A DNA stretch of 64,000 bases. Origin: JAABVY01 sp964627935. GTDB lineage: Bacteria > Zixibacteria > MSB-5A5 > JAABVY01. The notes beneath the pieces are model-generated. The model was not told the DNA's origin. It did no database searches and worked only from the letters and a program-made list of their open reading frames with translations. Location: positions 62,001 to 126,000 of the forward strand of contig CAZVLB010000011.1 of the NCBI GenBank assembly GCA_964627935.1. The letters are read 5' to 3'. The position numbers and the translations under genes are program-made. This document shows, piece after piece, positions 1 to 8,612 of the stretch. How positions within the stretch are numbered: the stretch's first letter is position 1; each line of letters starts with the position of its first letter.

Positions 1-161
1 AAGACAAGCTCAATATTACTGGTATCCAAAACTCGACAGGCTTCTTCAGGCGAGGAGGTAGAATTACAGATTGCCTTGGATGGTAACAGCAGCTTGAAAT
101 CCTCCACAAATTCCGGATCATCATCGACAATAAGAATCCTCGGGCTTGAATCATTCATCAT
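1..161 (-). CDS. Response regulator, receiver domain (partial at window edge)
   Basis: The reading frame begins with ATG at 161 or 158 and runs off the left edge of the window. The visible start shows the receiver-domain hallmark ILIVDDDPEF, with the acidic pair that binds Mg2+ near the phosphorylation site; the phospho-acceptor Asp itself lies outside the window. The start overlaps the 3' end of the upstream histidine kinase gene by 8-11 bases, so the two are translationally coupled and this is very likely the cognate regulator. The output domain cannot be seen. Confidence 0.85.
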   Translation of the reverse strand, partial: MMNDSSPRILIVDDDPEFVEDFKLLLPSKAICNSTSSPEEACRVLDTSNIELV

Positions 162-2544
162 CTACCACCTTTAAGGTCATGCTGACCATGGCGCCGGGAG
201 CATGCTCTCTGTTTTGGATCTTGATCTGTGCGCCGAATTTACTTGCTGCCTGGCGAATATACCAGAGTCCATAACCACCATCCTTCGATTTCGTTGAATA
301 GCCGCGCTCAAAAATCTTATCCGGATTTTCTACAGGGATTCCATGCCCGCTGTCTTTCAGCCTGAATATTACGCGATTATCGTGAAATTCCAGTTCCATT
401 TTAAGTGATTTTGAATCGGCCTCTTTCATTGCAGAACATGCGTTATTTATCAGCTCCTCGATGACTGCTTCCAGATCTTCCTGTGCGAACAGGACTTTCT
501 GACGTATATCACCGCATGTTCGAAAATCCTCCAGTTTGACTCCATGCTCCTGTAAGTTGCCCTTTGATGCATTTAATACTGCCAGCAATGCCTGCAGCAC
601 ATCACATGCAAAATGTGCATGGATCTTGCGGCGAATTGATCGAATTCCAGTTTTTATTTTTTCAATACTTTCAGGAATTGCATGTCTAAATATTGATTCT
701 GCCTTTTCCGGATCTACCATGCTGTCAAGTTGCTTTTTGGCAGCCTCAAGAGTCTCCAAATCTGTACGAAATTCACTAAATGGACGAGCATGAATAATCA
801 AATTCTCCAGCTGTCCTTTGCTGTATGAATGATAGGATTCAGAAGCAGATTGCAGACGCGGCATTAGCTTTCGAGCCGATTCTTCATCATCAGGATAATT
901 TCCGAAAAGCAGCGCTATCCTGTTCAGGTTCTTTCCGGCCATCTGACCATGGTCAAATGTGTTGATTACAGTGAGAAGTTTATCATACTCCAGGTGACCG
1001 GTATTTTTCTTCTTCGTTTTTGGCAGCCATTTGCCTGATTGAATAATCAGGATACCCAGGATGATTCCCAATCCGAACACACCTAAAACGACAGGCCAGC
1101 TGAATGACCTTACTACATCTGTAATATCGGGAACTGGAGGAGGAGTATTGCTGACCTCAAAAATATGGAGCTTATATACTCTCTCAGCACTTACATCGGT
1201 TTCCTTGCTTGTTAATACAGCGATACAGCTTTGATTAAATGGTGTAAAAAACGATTCGGTCCTGATAATCTTTCGTTTTTCACCAAGGGATTTTTTCATG
1301 ATAACATTTAAGTCATGATCAAGTATTGCGAGAGTATCCTGGTAAAAGGCGATTATTTCAGGATAACCATCAGGAACAGGGCTTATGTCGGCCACAGTTT
1401 TAACGGAATAGTACCTAAGGCCGGCAGATTTCATTTTTCTCAGATTAGCGGCGTTCCAAACCGAGATTGAGTCGCAAACTATCAGTTCCTTGATACTATC
1501 GAGGTCAAGATCAGCAAGCATCAGTTGGTTAAAACTCTCCTCGGGATCAAATGTGCGGTGCATCAGGAGCTTGCCATCGGAGGCGCGATGTTTCTCCAGA
1601 ATCCTGATATGATCCTCGAATTCGTCTTCATTGCCAAGAGTCTGAATACGGCTGTAATATAATTCTAATGATCCATTGCCGTCATAATCTCCCGCCAGAA
1701 GCTTACTGGCATGAACCTTAAAATTATCATTAAGATCATCACTCCAGATAACCGTGCCATCATGATCGATCAGCAGTACCGTTGAGGATCTGTCGCCAAT
1801 ACCGTTAATCTCATTGCATCCGTTACCGGTGACAAAAGACTTGCAGAAGATCTCATCCAGACCATCATTATCTATGTCAGTAATGTAGAAATTGCCCAGA
1901 TTACCTCCGGAGAGAAACTTCCATTTCAGCTTTCCCGAAGGATAGTCATAGACAAATATTCCCCTGGGATAACAATCATATCCCACACTCGAGTGCACCA
2001 AAAGTTCGGTTTCAGGATCACCATCCAGCTCCAACGCAATACAGGTGTCTATACTGCCATCCCAGAGCGCCCCGGACCACTCGGCCGCCTTGAGATCACG
2101 TATATTCTCACCGGTAATCGCTTCTGTTTGGCACAATTTTGCCCCCGCAGCCCATGACCTGATCTCGACCCACATGCTGTCGCCATCGATATCGCGCAGT
2201 AAGACGGCGCATTCGATTGCCGGAATCGTATCTGCTTCTATCGGTATTATATTAAATACCCAGTTGCTATAACGGATATCCGCTATCATTCTCGAAAATA
2301 TCGCATCATAGGTAAAATCGTAGATAGCTGAACCCATTTGGCCGGTGCCGACAGAAAGAAACTCAATATCCTCGTCCCCATCAAAATCCGCTATATGAAA
2401 TTTACCGGGATGTCTGTCAAAAAAAGGCAGGCTGAATTCATGCAAATAAAGCTTGTTACCCTCTTCATCAATAGCATTCACCACGCCAGCAGGGAATCCA
2501 ACTACTATGCTTAACGCTAATAATAATAAGGTCTTACATTTCAT
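151..2544 (-). CDS. Membrane sensor histidine kinase with periplasmic acidic-repeat propeller
   Basis: 797 aa. A signal peptide (residues 1-24) is followed by about 450 exported residues with FG-GAP/VCBS-like acidic repeats (DFDGDEDIEF near 55, DIDNDGLDEI near 225, DYDGNGSLEL near 287, DLDLDSIKEL near 346). These look like Ca-binding loops of a beta-propeller sensor. One membrane helix lies near 480-500. The C-terminal third is a GHKL ATPase with N box (EELINNACSAM, near 698), G1 (DSGHGIP, near 731) and G2 (GYGLWYIRQ, near 760). A canonical H-box is not obvious; KIHAHFACDVLQALL near 640 is the best candidate. No clear Shine-Dalgarno precedes the ATG. It is coupled to the downstream response regulator. 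The ligand is unknown. Confidence 0.85.
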   Translation of the reverse strand: MKCKTLLLLALSIVVGFPAGVVNAIDEEGNKLYLHEFSLPFFDRHPGKFHIADFDGDEDIEFLSVGTGQMGSAIYDFTYDAIFSRMIADIRYSNWVFNIIPIEADTIPAIECAVLLRDIDGDSMWVEIRSWAAGAKLCQTEAITGENIRDLKAAEWSGALWDGSIDTCIALELDGDPETELLVHSSVGYDCYPRGIFVYDYPSGKLKWKFLSGGNLGNFYITDIDNDGLDEIFCKSFVTGNGCNEINGIGDRSSTVLLIDHDGTVIWSDDLNDNFKVHASKLLAGDYDGNGSLELYYSRIQTLGNEDEFEDHIRILEKHRASDGKLLMHRTFDPEESFNQLMLADLDLDSIKELIVCDSISVWNAANLRKMKSAGLRYYSVKTVADISPVPDGYPEIIAFYQDTLAILDHDLNVIMKKSLGEKRKIIRTESFFTPFNQSCIAVLTSKETDVSAERVYKLHIFEVSNTPPPVPDITDVVRSFSWPVVLGVFGLGIILGILIIQSGKWLPKTKKKNTGHLEYDKLLTVINTFDHGQMAGKNLNRIALLFGNYPDDEESARKLMPRLQSASESYHSYSKGQLENLIIHARPFSEFRTDLETLEAAKKQLDSMVDPEKAESIFRHAIPESIEKIKTGIRSIRRKIHAHFACDVLQALLAVLNASKGNLQEHGVKLEDFRTCGDIRQKVLFAQEDLEAVIEELINNACSAMKEADSKSLKMELEFHDNRVIFRLKDSGHGIPVENPDKIFERGYSTKSKDGGYGLWYIRQAASKFGAQIKIQNREHAPGAMVSMTLKVVDDE

Positions 2545-2575
2545 ATGTGTGGTCGGTTTTAAGCTCAGTCCTTTT

Positions 2576-2603
2576 AAAATATGAAAAATAGGAATTTTGG
2601 CAA
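2576..2603 (-). promoter_or_regulatory. Candidate sigma70-type promoter of the sensor kinase operon
   Basis: On the minus strand TTGCCA (2603-2598) and TATTTT (2581-2576) are separated by 16 bases and lie about 30 bases upstream of the kinase ATG. This is a sequence match only. Apart from this site and the terminator at 2815-2848, nothing else was seen in the gene-free stretch 2545-2904. Confidence 0.4.
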
Positions 2604-2814
2604 CAGTTATCCATGATAAATTCTGTTCTTTTGAAGTTTAGTCAATTTAGAAAAGCGACTTAGAATACAATTCAGGCCATGTATTCCCGAACTTATTGAT
2701 TTTTTAAAGAGTTTGTTTGGATACAAATAGCGGGGCGGCACTTAGATATTTTAAGGAAATGGGATTGGGCTTTTAGACTGTAGTCAGGTTGTAGAATGTA
2801 ATGATGAACACTAC

Positions 2815-2848
2815 AAAAGCCGCCCGGTTTGTGCCGGACGGCTTTTTA
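2815..2848 (-). terminator. Intrinsic terminator downstream of the propeller-dockerin gene
   Basis: A GC-rich stem (GCCGTCCGG / CCGGGCGGC, one mismatch) with a 6-base loop is flanked by A and T runs on both sides. It lies just past the stop codon of the minus-strand gene ending at 2905. It could also work in the other direction. Confidence 0.8.
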
Positions 2849-2904
2849 GAAGGATATCTCTGGCTTATGGGTCAGAGAGGCGATCCCTCGCTGCCCCCTT
2901 TATT

Positions 2905-5250
2905 TTATTTCATCAACGTCATCTTCCTGGTCTGTGTGTATTCGCCCGCGGTCAGACGGTATAAGTAGATTCCCGAGGCCACGCCGTCGCCCTGTTCATC
3001 TCTGCTGTCCCATCTGGCCGTGTGTCTGCCCGCCTCCTGATAACCGTCAATCAGAGTTACAACTTTCTGCCCGGTGATGTTATAGACCTCGAGAGTGACA
3101 TGACTGCCCGATGGTATACTGTAGCTGATCTCGGTCTCCGGGTTGAACGGGTTGGGATAGTTCTGATCGAGGCTGAACTTATCCGGCACCGATTTATTCA
3201 GACTCATGCTGACATCATACTGCACACCGTCATCGCCGGTCAGAATAGCCTCTTCCAGATCCAGACGGCCATTGCCGTTAAAGGCTACGCTGATCAGGTT
3301 CTCGACATCAGGTCCCAGTACAGCCTGACCGTTCATATCGAGAAGACCGACCTTATAGAGGCCGTCGACATAGCCCTCGAACATCTGCAGACCGGGAGCA
3401 TTGGCACTGAAGACCACATCCCTGACCTCGCCCACGGGCCTGAACTCAAACTGCACTCCCTGCACATTACCGGGAGCGGCCATATCGTACGAGACAGAGT
3501 TCCCATCCTTTGATATAAACAACTCAGCCTGAGGTTTGAATCCTTTCAGGAATGCTCCATCTTCATATTCTGTGCAGTAGTTGAGTGTATTATAGCAGTA
3601 AGGTCTCGGCTCAGGGCCATTATTGAATACATAGTTAATGATCCAAACAGCATCTGAGACATTAACATCACAGTCACCGTTAGCATCACCGGCATAACCA
3701 TAATAAAACGGTTCCGTACCGCTAACGAACACATAGTTGATAATGTATACCGCATCCGATATATTGGTTGCGCATGAGCCATTGGCGTCGCCGGGAACGT
3801 ATTTTTCAAATGACATCGTGTTGAAAACGATCTCCGGGAAGATGTCATAGCCAATTTCATCAGTGAGCACAGTGCAGAACTGAGCCTTGTCAGCTTCAAC
3901 ACAGGTTGTATCGAAGACAATCTCGGCTGTATCGAGAGCACATCCGGGTTCAAATACTATGAATGCAATTGCGCTGTCTGCCGAGAATTCATCCACAGGT
4001 GCGAGAGGTGCAGGTCCCGAACCTGAAACATCGGCAATCAGCTTGATCCTGATATACTCATCGACGACATTGATATCAAAGTCCTTATAATCAAAATAGC
4101 TGCTTCTGCATTCATCATAGATGATATCTACCGGATTAAGAGAGAAATCGCAACTAAGGATAATATCCAAAGCGCCAATCGAATCTGTGTTTTCCAGGTA
4201 AACAGGCACAATAGCCTGCCCATCCTGATTGAGAGAATTCAGGCAATCAAGAGTGCCGACCTGCAGTGTATTATTAGCTACGTAATTTATTTCGGTGATT
4301 GTATTTGAACTGAAATTTGATATATAGACGCAATGATTTTGTGGAGAAATTGAAACGTATGTGGGATAATCCCCTACAGGATATTTTTTTACTATACATC
4401 TATCTGCAATTGATATTTGTGATACACTATCTTCATCACGATTTGATACAAAGGCATATTGCCCGTCAGTCGTAATCTCAATATCGTAAGGCCTTAAGCC
4501 AGCGTATATACTATCGATTATTTGGTCATTAACAGCCGATACTATATAAACATATGGGCTCGTATAGCCTGTCGTCCAAATTTCCTCCCCATTGCTTGTT
4601 ACTCTTAATCTATGACTGGATATTGGGATTGTAGTGACAATTTCATCAGTTGTTAAAGATACTTTATATATCAAAGTATCACCCGGATTTGGTCCGACAT
4701 ATCTTCCACCTACATAAGCGTATTGATCATCAGATGTTAGCTCAATTCCAAAACAACCTGTGCCTAGGCCTGGTATCCAACCAATTGTAGAGTCCCCATC
4801 AACTGAGACCTTTTGAATTGAAGAAGTCCAGAGACTAGTAATATATACAATACTTCCACTAGAATTGAAGGCTAAATTCGCCGGATCAGTTCCTCCAGGG
4901 ATCTCAGTGATTATTGAATCTCCAGACACGTCAATTTTAGTAGTATAGTAACCATTAACAGTGTTTGTTACATATAGATAGTCTCCATCCGGTGTGAGTG
5001 CGATATCTATCGGACCCGAGAATCCAACATCTATTGTGTTGACCACTGAATAATCCTCTAGACTAATTTTGTTAACGATACCATTCCCTAATTCATCTTT
5101 CCCGCCAACATAAATATAACTACCATCGTTTGTGACGATATTTCCATGTGGAATATTACATCCTGCGTTGAACGTATATGTGTCAGCCTTTGTAGATGAA
5201 ATAAAAGCGAATAGTATTAAAATAATACAAAGGTAGTTTTTAAGTAACAT
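2905..5250 (-). CDS. Secreted YVTN-propeller / cohesin-like / dockerin protein with type IX-like sorting domain
   Basis: 781 aa, signal peptide at the N-terminus; the start is supported by a strong AGAGGAGGT upstream. Residues about 25-325 are YVTN-type propeller repeats (PDGDYLYVTN, TDGQYAFVSN). Residues about 330-480 form a beta-rich, cohesin-like domain, followed by two dockerin segments (about 485-550: NISDAVYIINYVF, NVSDAVWIINYVF). The last 90 residues match the FCB C-terminal sorting domain (QNYPNPFNPETEISY, VASGIYLYRL), so export through a type IX-like system is expected. It is the only protein here with that tail. The first part (about 4265-5250) is clearly more AT-rich than the rest, which suggests a mosaic origin. 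It lies 121 bases downstream of the Lon-module membrane protein, in the same orientation. Confidence 0.85.
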   Translation of the reverse strand: MLLKNYLCIILILFAFISSTKADTYTFNAGCNIPHGNIVTNDGSYIYVGGKDELGNGIVNKISLEDYSVVNTIDVGFSGPIDIALTPDGDYLYVTNTVNGYYTTKIDVSGDSIITEIPGGTDPANLAFNSSGSIVYITSLWTSSIQKVSVDGDSTIGWIPGLGTGCFGIELTSDDQYAYVGGRYVGPNPGDTLIYKVSLTTDEIVTTIPISSHRLRVTSNGEEIWTTGYTSPYVYIVSAVNDQIIDSIYAGLRPYDIEITTDGQYAFVSNRDEDSVSQISIADRCIVKKYPVGDYPTYVSISPQNHCVYISNFSSNTITEINYVANNTLQVGTLDCLNSLNQDGQAIVPVYLENTDSIGALDIILSCDFSLNPVDIIYDECRSSYFDYKDFDINVVDEYIRIKLIADVSGSGPAPLAPVDEFSADSAIAFIVFEPGCALDTAEIVFDTTCVEADKAQFCTVLTDEIGYDIFPEIVFNTMSFEKYVPGDANGSCATNISDAVYIINYVFVSGTEPFYYGYAGDANGDCDVNVSDAVWIINYVFNNGPEPRPYCYNTLNYCTEYEDGAFLKGFKPQAELFISKDGNSVSYDMAAPGNVQGVQFEFRPVGEVRDVVFSANAPGLQMFEGYVDGLYKVGLLDMNGQAVLGPDVENLISVAFNGNGRLDLEEAILTGDDGVQYDVSMSLNKSVPDKFSLDQNYPNPFNPETEISYSIPSGSHVTLEVYNITGQKVVTLIDGYQEAGRHTARWDSRDEQGDGVASGIYLYRLTAGEYTQTRKMTLMK

Positions 5251-5371
5251 GAGTACCTCCTCTAAAGATTGTTATTGTGGTATTGTTAAGATCCTTTAGA
5301 TACCGTTATTCATAAGAGGAATAGTTACTATTTTGTATATATGTAGAAATAATTAATAGAAAAGAAGGTTA

Positions 5372-7747
5372 TTATTTTGTACTTAGAGAGTCGTAGAAGT
5401 ATATTCCTGCTGCTTCATGATGGACAATTGAGTCACCATAATAGACAACAACTTCTCTTCTTAGAGAATCATTTAGGCGTTCAAAACTATCTATCGGTTT
5501 TTGACCCATTCTGTTTAGAAGACTATTCATATTTAAGCCTTCACCTTCGGTCTCAATCACACGAACCGGAATCAGATTACTATCCAGGAAATAGTAAAAT
5601 GATGGACCATACTCCGACATCCTTTTTCCACTGATGCGTAACACATAAGCTTCCTTAACTCTTATTCTATATGATTTGGTTGATTTATTATATAATACCT
5701 CGGCTACAGAATTTCTGACATTTGAATGCTTGGATAAAGGTGATTCAGGCAAAGATATATAGGCTAATTGCTTACCTTTTTCCAAATCGGACAACAAAAA
5801 TAGATCTTCATTATACGGAGGGCTAACCCCGCCGAGCTCCATATGATCCAGAAAATACACAGCAGCTGCGTTATATCTATTGTTTGTGCCGCATAAAACA
5901 ATGTCATTATTGCCATCTTTGTTAAAGTCAGCAAATACATTTGGGCAATATTTTGATGCACCTGGAAATATATATGGACCTGAGACATGCCTGCCTAAAA
6001 AATCAAAAAGATTTAATTGGGCTCTTCCGGGAAACGATGCGAATATTATGGTAAATAAATATTTGTTATCATCATCCACAATAGGAACAACCGAAGTTCC
6101 ACTATAGAAGTGATTTTTTTCAATGCTAGATACTTCTCTGTCTCCTGGATAAGAAGTTGGCACAAAAGGATCAATTGTATTTAGCAATTTGCCCTTTGCC
6201 GAGAAAATATAGATAATTCTTGAAATATCTTTATAAACAGGCACAAATAGCAATTCATCCCTATTATCATCATCTATATCAATAACAGAAATATATTTGC
6301 GCCGCGAGTCCGCATTATCATAATCGTTTGGATTTAAAACATCTCGAAAATCCTCATATTCCCAATTTGTATGGCCATCCGGATTTATTGCTTTTATTTT
6401 GCTTGGATAAATTTCTATGTGATCTATTCGCCAATCAAACCACGGCCATAGCCTTGGTTCGATCAAGACTGCCAGAAAAGTTATCAGGAGAATCAATAAC
6501 GGCACCTGCAACCTGGCGGTGCGGCTGTAGCTGTAGGCTTTGCGGATTACGAATTCGCCGATACAGACCTTCTCCTCGCGCACTATATTGCGGTTTTCGA
6601 TCAGTTCCGATAACCATCGGGCGCCGATTATCTTCAATTGACGGTGCGGGTATTTCGATTCCAGTTTCGCCAGGCATTCACGCGCCGTTTCGATATTGGC
6701 CTCCGGCACAACCATATACCTGGCCATCGAGAAAAACGCCCGCCTGATCTTGAGCTCCAGCGTACGGTCATTGACAGGTGTTATGACGCTCTCTTTATCG
6801 ACACCGCCGGTGACCGCAACCTCGCCCGCCAGCATATGCCTCTGGCGCATGTTCTGATCCTTCTGAATCTGCGAATACGACAGCAATGCCACCGCCAGGC
6901 CGATCGAATCGCCGCTGTATGGCATGGCGCTGTCCTCGATGCGAAAATGGGCATGAATCCGTTTTGCGGAACCATTACGGCCCTTTTCGATATAGGCCCG
7001 CAAGGCTTCCAGCGAATCATAGGAACTGCCGATAAAGGGATCGTCCGGCGCCCTGATCTGCGCATCGAATGATATCTGATCCGATCCCGATTTACCCTTC
7101 TTGTATTCCGCATCCCCGACAAGTGTTTTCATCCTGCCACGCGCAGGGATACCATCACGGCCCTTCTCCACAAACAGGCAGTTGATCCGGTCATTATAAA
7201 GCCCCTCCCGCGCGCCCTCCCAGTCTGTTGCCAGCTCCTCCAGGCAATCATCCAGACGGGAATTACGTCCGCCGATTCGTTCCCTGATCCTCACAAAATG
7301 ATCATATTCGTTTATCCCGGGGGGTATATCAGGCTCGCTGTTTTCGGTGATATCGATACCGGCGATTTCGGAACAGACTGCCAGCGCATGATTGGCCTCG
7401 CCCAGATAAAAATATATCCGCGCCAGGGCATGATTGATCTTGTCGATCTGTGACAGAATCACATCATTATCAGGCTGATTTTGCGATAAATCGCCCAGCA
7501 TATTCTTGATCCGCACAAGCTCATCGGGATACAGTTCAGGCAGGCCGTCTTTTTGCAAAATCCCCGCAAGATCGGAGGTAAGTTCTTCGAGGTATGACCG
7601 GTACTGCTTTTTTTCCAGGCTGTCTTGATTATCATCACGGAATTCGGCGATCCTGATCAATTTCAGGTCGGGCGAAATTTTGTCATCGGCCAGAAAGGCC
7701 TTGAGCCTTTCGAACTCCTTTGCGAACTCTATCAGTGACTTAGCCAT
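5372..7747 (-). CDS. Membrane protein: Lon-type (S16) protease domain, TM helix, C-terminal propeller
   Basis: 791 aa, no signal peptide. Residues about 1-200 are helical, with a TPR-like stretch near 105-130. Residues about 205-390 resemble the Lon proteolytic domain: Ser281 in SGDSIGLAVALL corresponds to the Lon nucleophile, followed by AGEVAVTGGV and YMVVPEANI as in Lon. The catalytic Lys position aligns with Glu331; Lys333, two residues on, is the nearest candidate. One TM helix (about 413-430) then leads to an extracytoplasmic part with FG-GAP-like loops (DIDDDNRDELL, DFNKDGNNDIV). Topology would put the protease inside and the propeller outside. The start overlaps the stop of the anti-sigma-like gene (TGATG). 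The 3' half is much more AT-rich than the 5' half. The function is inferred: a transmembrane sensor-protease for the adjacent anti-sigma-like protein. Confidence 0.65.
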   Translation of the reverse strand: MAKSLIEFAKEFERLKAFLADDKISPDLKLIRIAEFRDDNQDSLEKKQYRSYLEELTSDLAGILQKDGLPELYPDELVRIKNMLGDLSQNQPDNDVILSQIDKINHALARIYFYLGEANHALAVCSEIAGIDITENSEPDIPPGINEYDHFVRIRERIGGRNSRLDDCLEELATDWEGAREGLYNDRINCLFVEKGRDGIPARGRMKTLVGDAEYKKGKSGSDQISFDAQIRAPDDPFIGSSYDSLEALRAYIEKGRNGSAKRIHAHFRIEDSAMPYSGDSIGLAVALLSYSQIQKDQNMRQRHMLAGEVAVTGGVDKESVITPVNDRTLELKIRRAFFSMARYMVVPEANIETARECLAKLESKYPHRQLKIIGARWLSELIENRNIVREEKVCIGEFVIRKAYSYSRTARLQVPLLILLITFLAVLIEPRLWPWFDWRIDHIEIYPSKIKAINPDGHTNWEYEDFRDVLNPNDYDNADSRRKYISVIDIDDDNRDELLFVPVYKDISRIIYIFSAKGKLLNTIDPFVPTSYPGDREVSSIEKNHFYSGTSVVPIVDDDNKYLFTIIFASFPGRAQLNLFDFLGRHVSGPYIFPGASKYCPNVFADFNKDGNNDIVLCGTNNRYNAAAVYFLDHMELGGVSPPYNEDLFLLSDLEKGKQLAYISLPESPLSKHSNVRNSVAEVLYNKSTKSYRIRVKEAYVLRISGKRMSEYGPSFYYFLDSNLIPVRVIETEGEGLNMNSLLNRMGQKPIDSFERLNDSLRREVVVYYGDSIVHHEAAGIYFYDSLSTK

Positions 7748-8607
7748 CAGATAAACAGCCTGATATTGATATTGGATGGTTTGCTGGCCAGGTCGAGCTG
7801 GAATGTCCCGCCGCTGTTGATCACAGTCTGCGCGCTTTCATCGTCGGCCCATACCACAATCCGGGCATCCTCGAAATCGGATTTGCCGCCGATTTTGAGC
7901 AGTTTCAGCGAGAGTTGATGACCCTCGCCGCGCTTCATGATCCGCACTTCGACATGATCATCATTGTCGGTCTTAAGATCGAAGCTTTCCTCGTTTTCGA
8001 TCCGGTCGGCCTTGAATTCTATCGGCTCCAGCCTGAATACCGCATCCGGCATCCTGACCTGCCAATGAAGCTCTGCCGGTATTATCCCGGAATCGAGGTT
8101 CAACACCGCCCGGCCCTCGGCATCTGTCAGCGCCTCATAATCGATTTCCGGCGCAGTTACGAGCACATGCGCCACCAGCGCCTGATCATCGCCGATAAGC
8201 TGAAGATAGTCGCTTCCTTCACGGTTATCGCGCATCAGCCGCAAAATCAATTCCGGATCCTCGCAGGCAAATGAGCCCATGCTTACAAGCCCGGGATGAT
8301 CCTGCTCATCTTCATGGCCATCTGCGGCCATATATAAATCCCGCCGTTTGGCCGGATCAGAAAGAGGTTCGAGATCATATTTTCTGCCCGTAAGAGCATT
8401 CAGCCTGAGCCGATCGAAAACATGATGGGCCTTGAGCGGTATTTCATTCTGCATAGCCTCGACACGGCTTTCAAGATACAGCTTATGATCGCGGCAGAAT
8501 TCACTGCAGAATTCACACAGCCTGAGATGCTCCTTTATTTTCTGTTGCGCTGATTCCTCTAAACGTCCTTCCGTGTATAGCCTGAGGTCATTTTTTGATG
8601 GATGCAT
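7747..8607 (-). CDS. Anti-sigma-factor-like protein with zinc-finger (ZAS) N-terminus
   Basis: 286 aa. The N-terminus carries the zinc anti-sigma signature H-x3-C-x2-C (His27, Cys31, Cys34 in EHLRLCEFC) within a short helical region, as in zf-HC2 proteins. The remainder has no membrane helix and ends in a beta-rich domain of about 100 residues (HQLSLKLLKIGG ... TFQLDLASKPSNINIRLFI). A comparable layout is seen in the anti-sigma-like protein of the CHAT module at 56595. It lies 5 bases after the upstream sigma-like gene and shares one base with the Lon-type gene, so the three are one operon. Its role as partner of the upstream protein and substrate of the protease is inference. Confidence 0.6.
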   Translation of the reverse strand: MHPSKNDLRLYTEGRLEESAQQKIKEHLRLCEFCSEFCRDHKLYLESRVEAMQNEIPLKAHHVFDRLRLNALTGRKYDLEPLSDPAKRRDLYMAADGHEDEQDHPGLVSMGSFACEDPELILRLMRDNREGSDYLQLIGDDQALVAHVLVTAPEIDYEALTDAEGRAVLNLDSGIIPAELHWQVRMPDAVFRLEPIEFKADRIENEESFDLKTDNDDHVEVRIMKRGEGHQLSLKLLKIGGKSDFEDARIVVWADDESAQTVINSGGTFQLDLASKPSNINIRLFI

Positions 8608-8612
8608 CCTGT

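Noticed and set aside
3022..3513. 163-codon frame on the plus strand opposite the sorting-domain gene
   Set aside because: It lies wholly inside a well-supported minus-strand gene, and shows no family motif or ribosome site.
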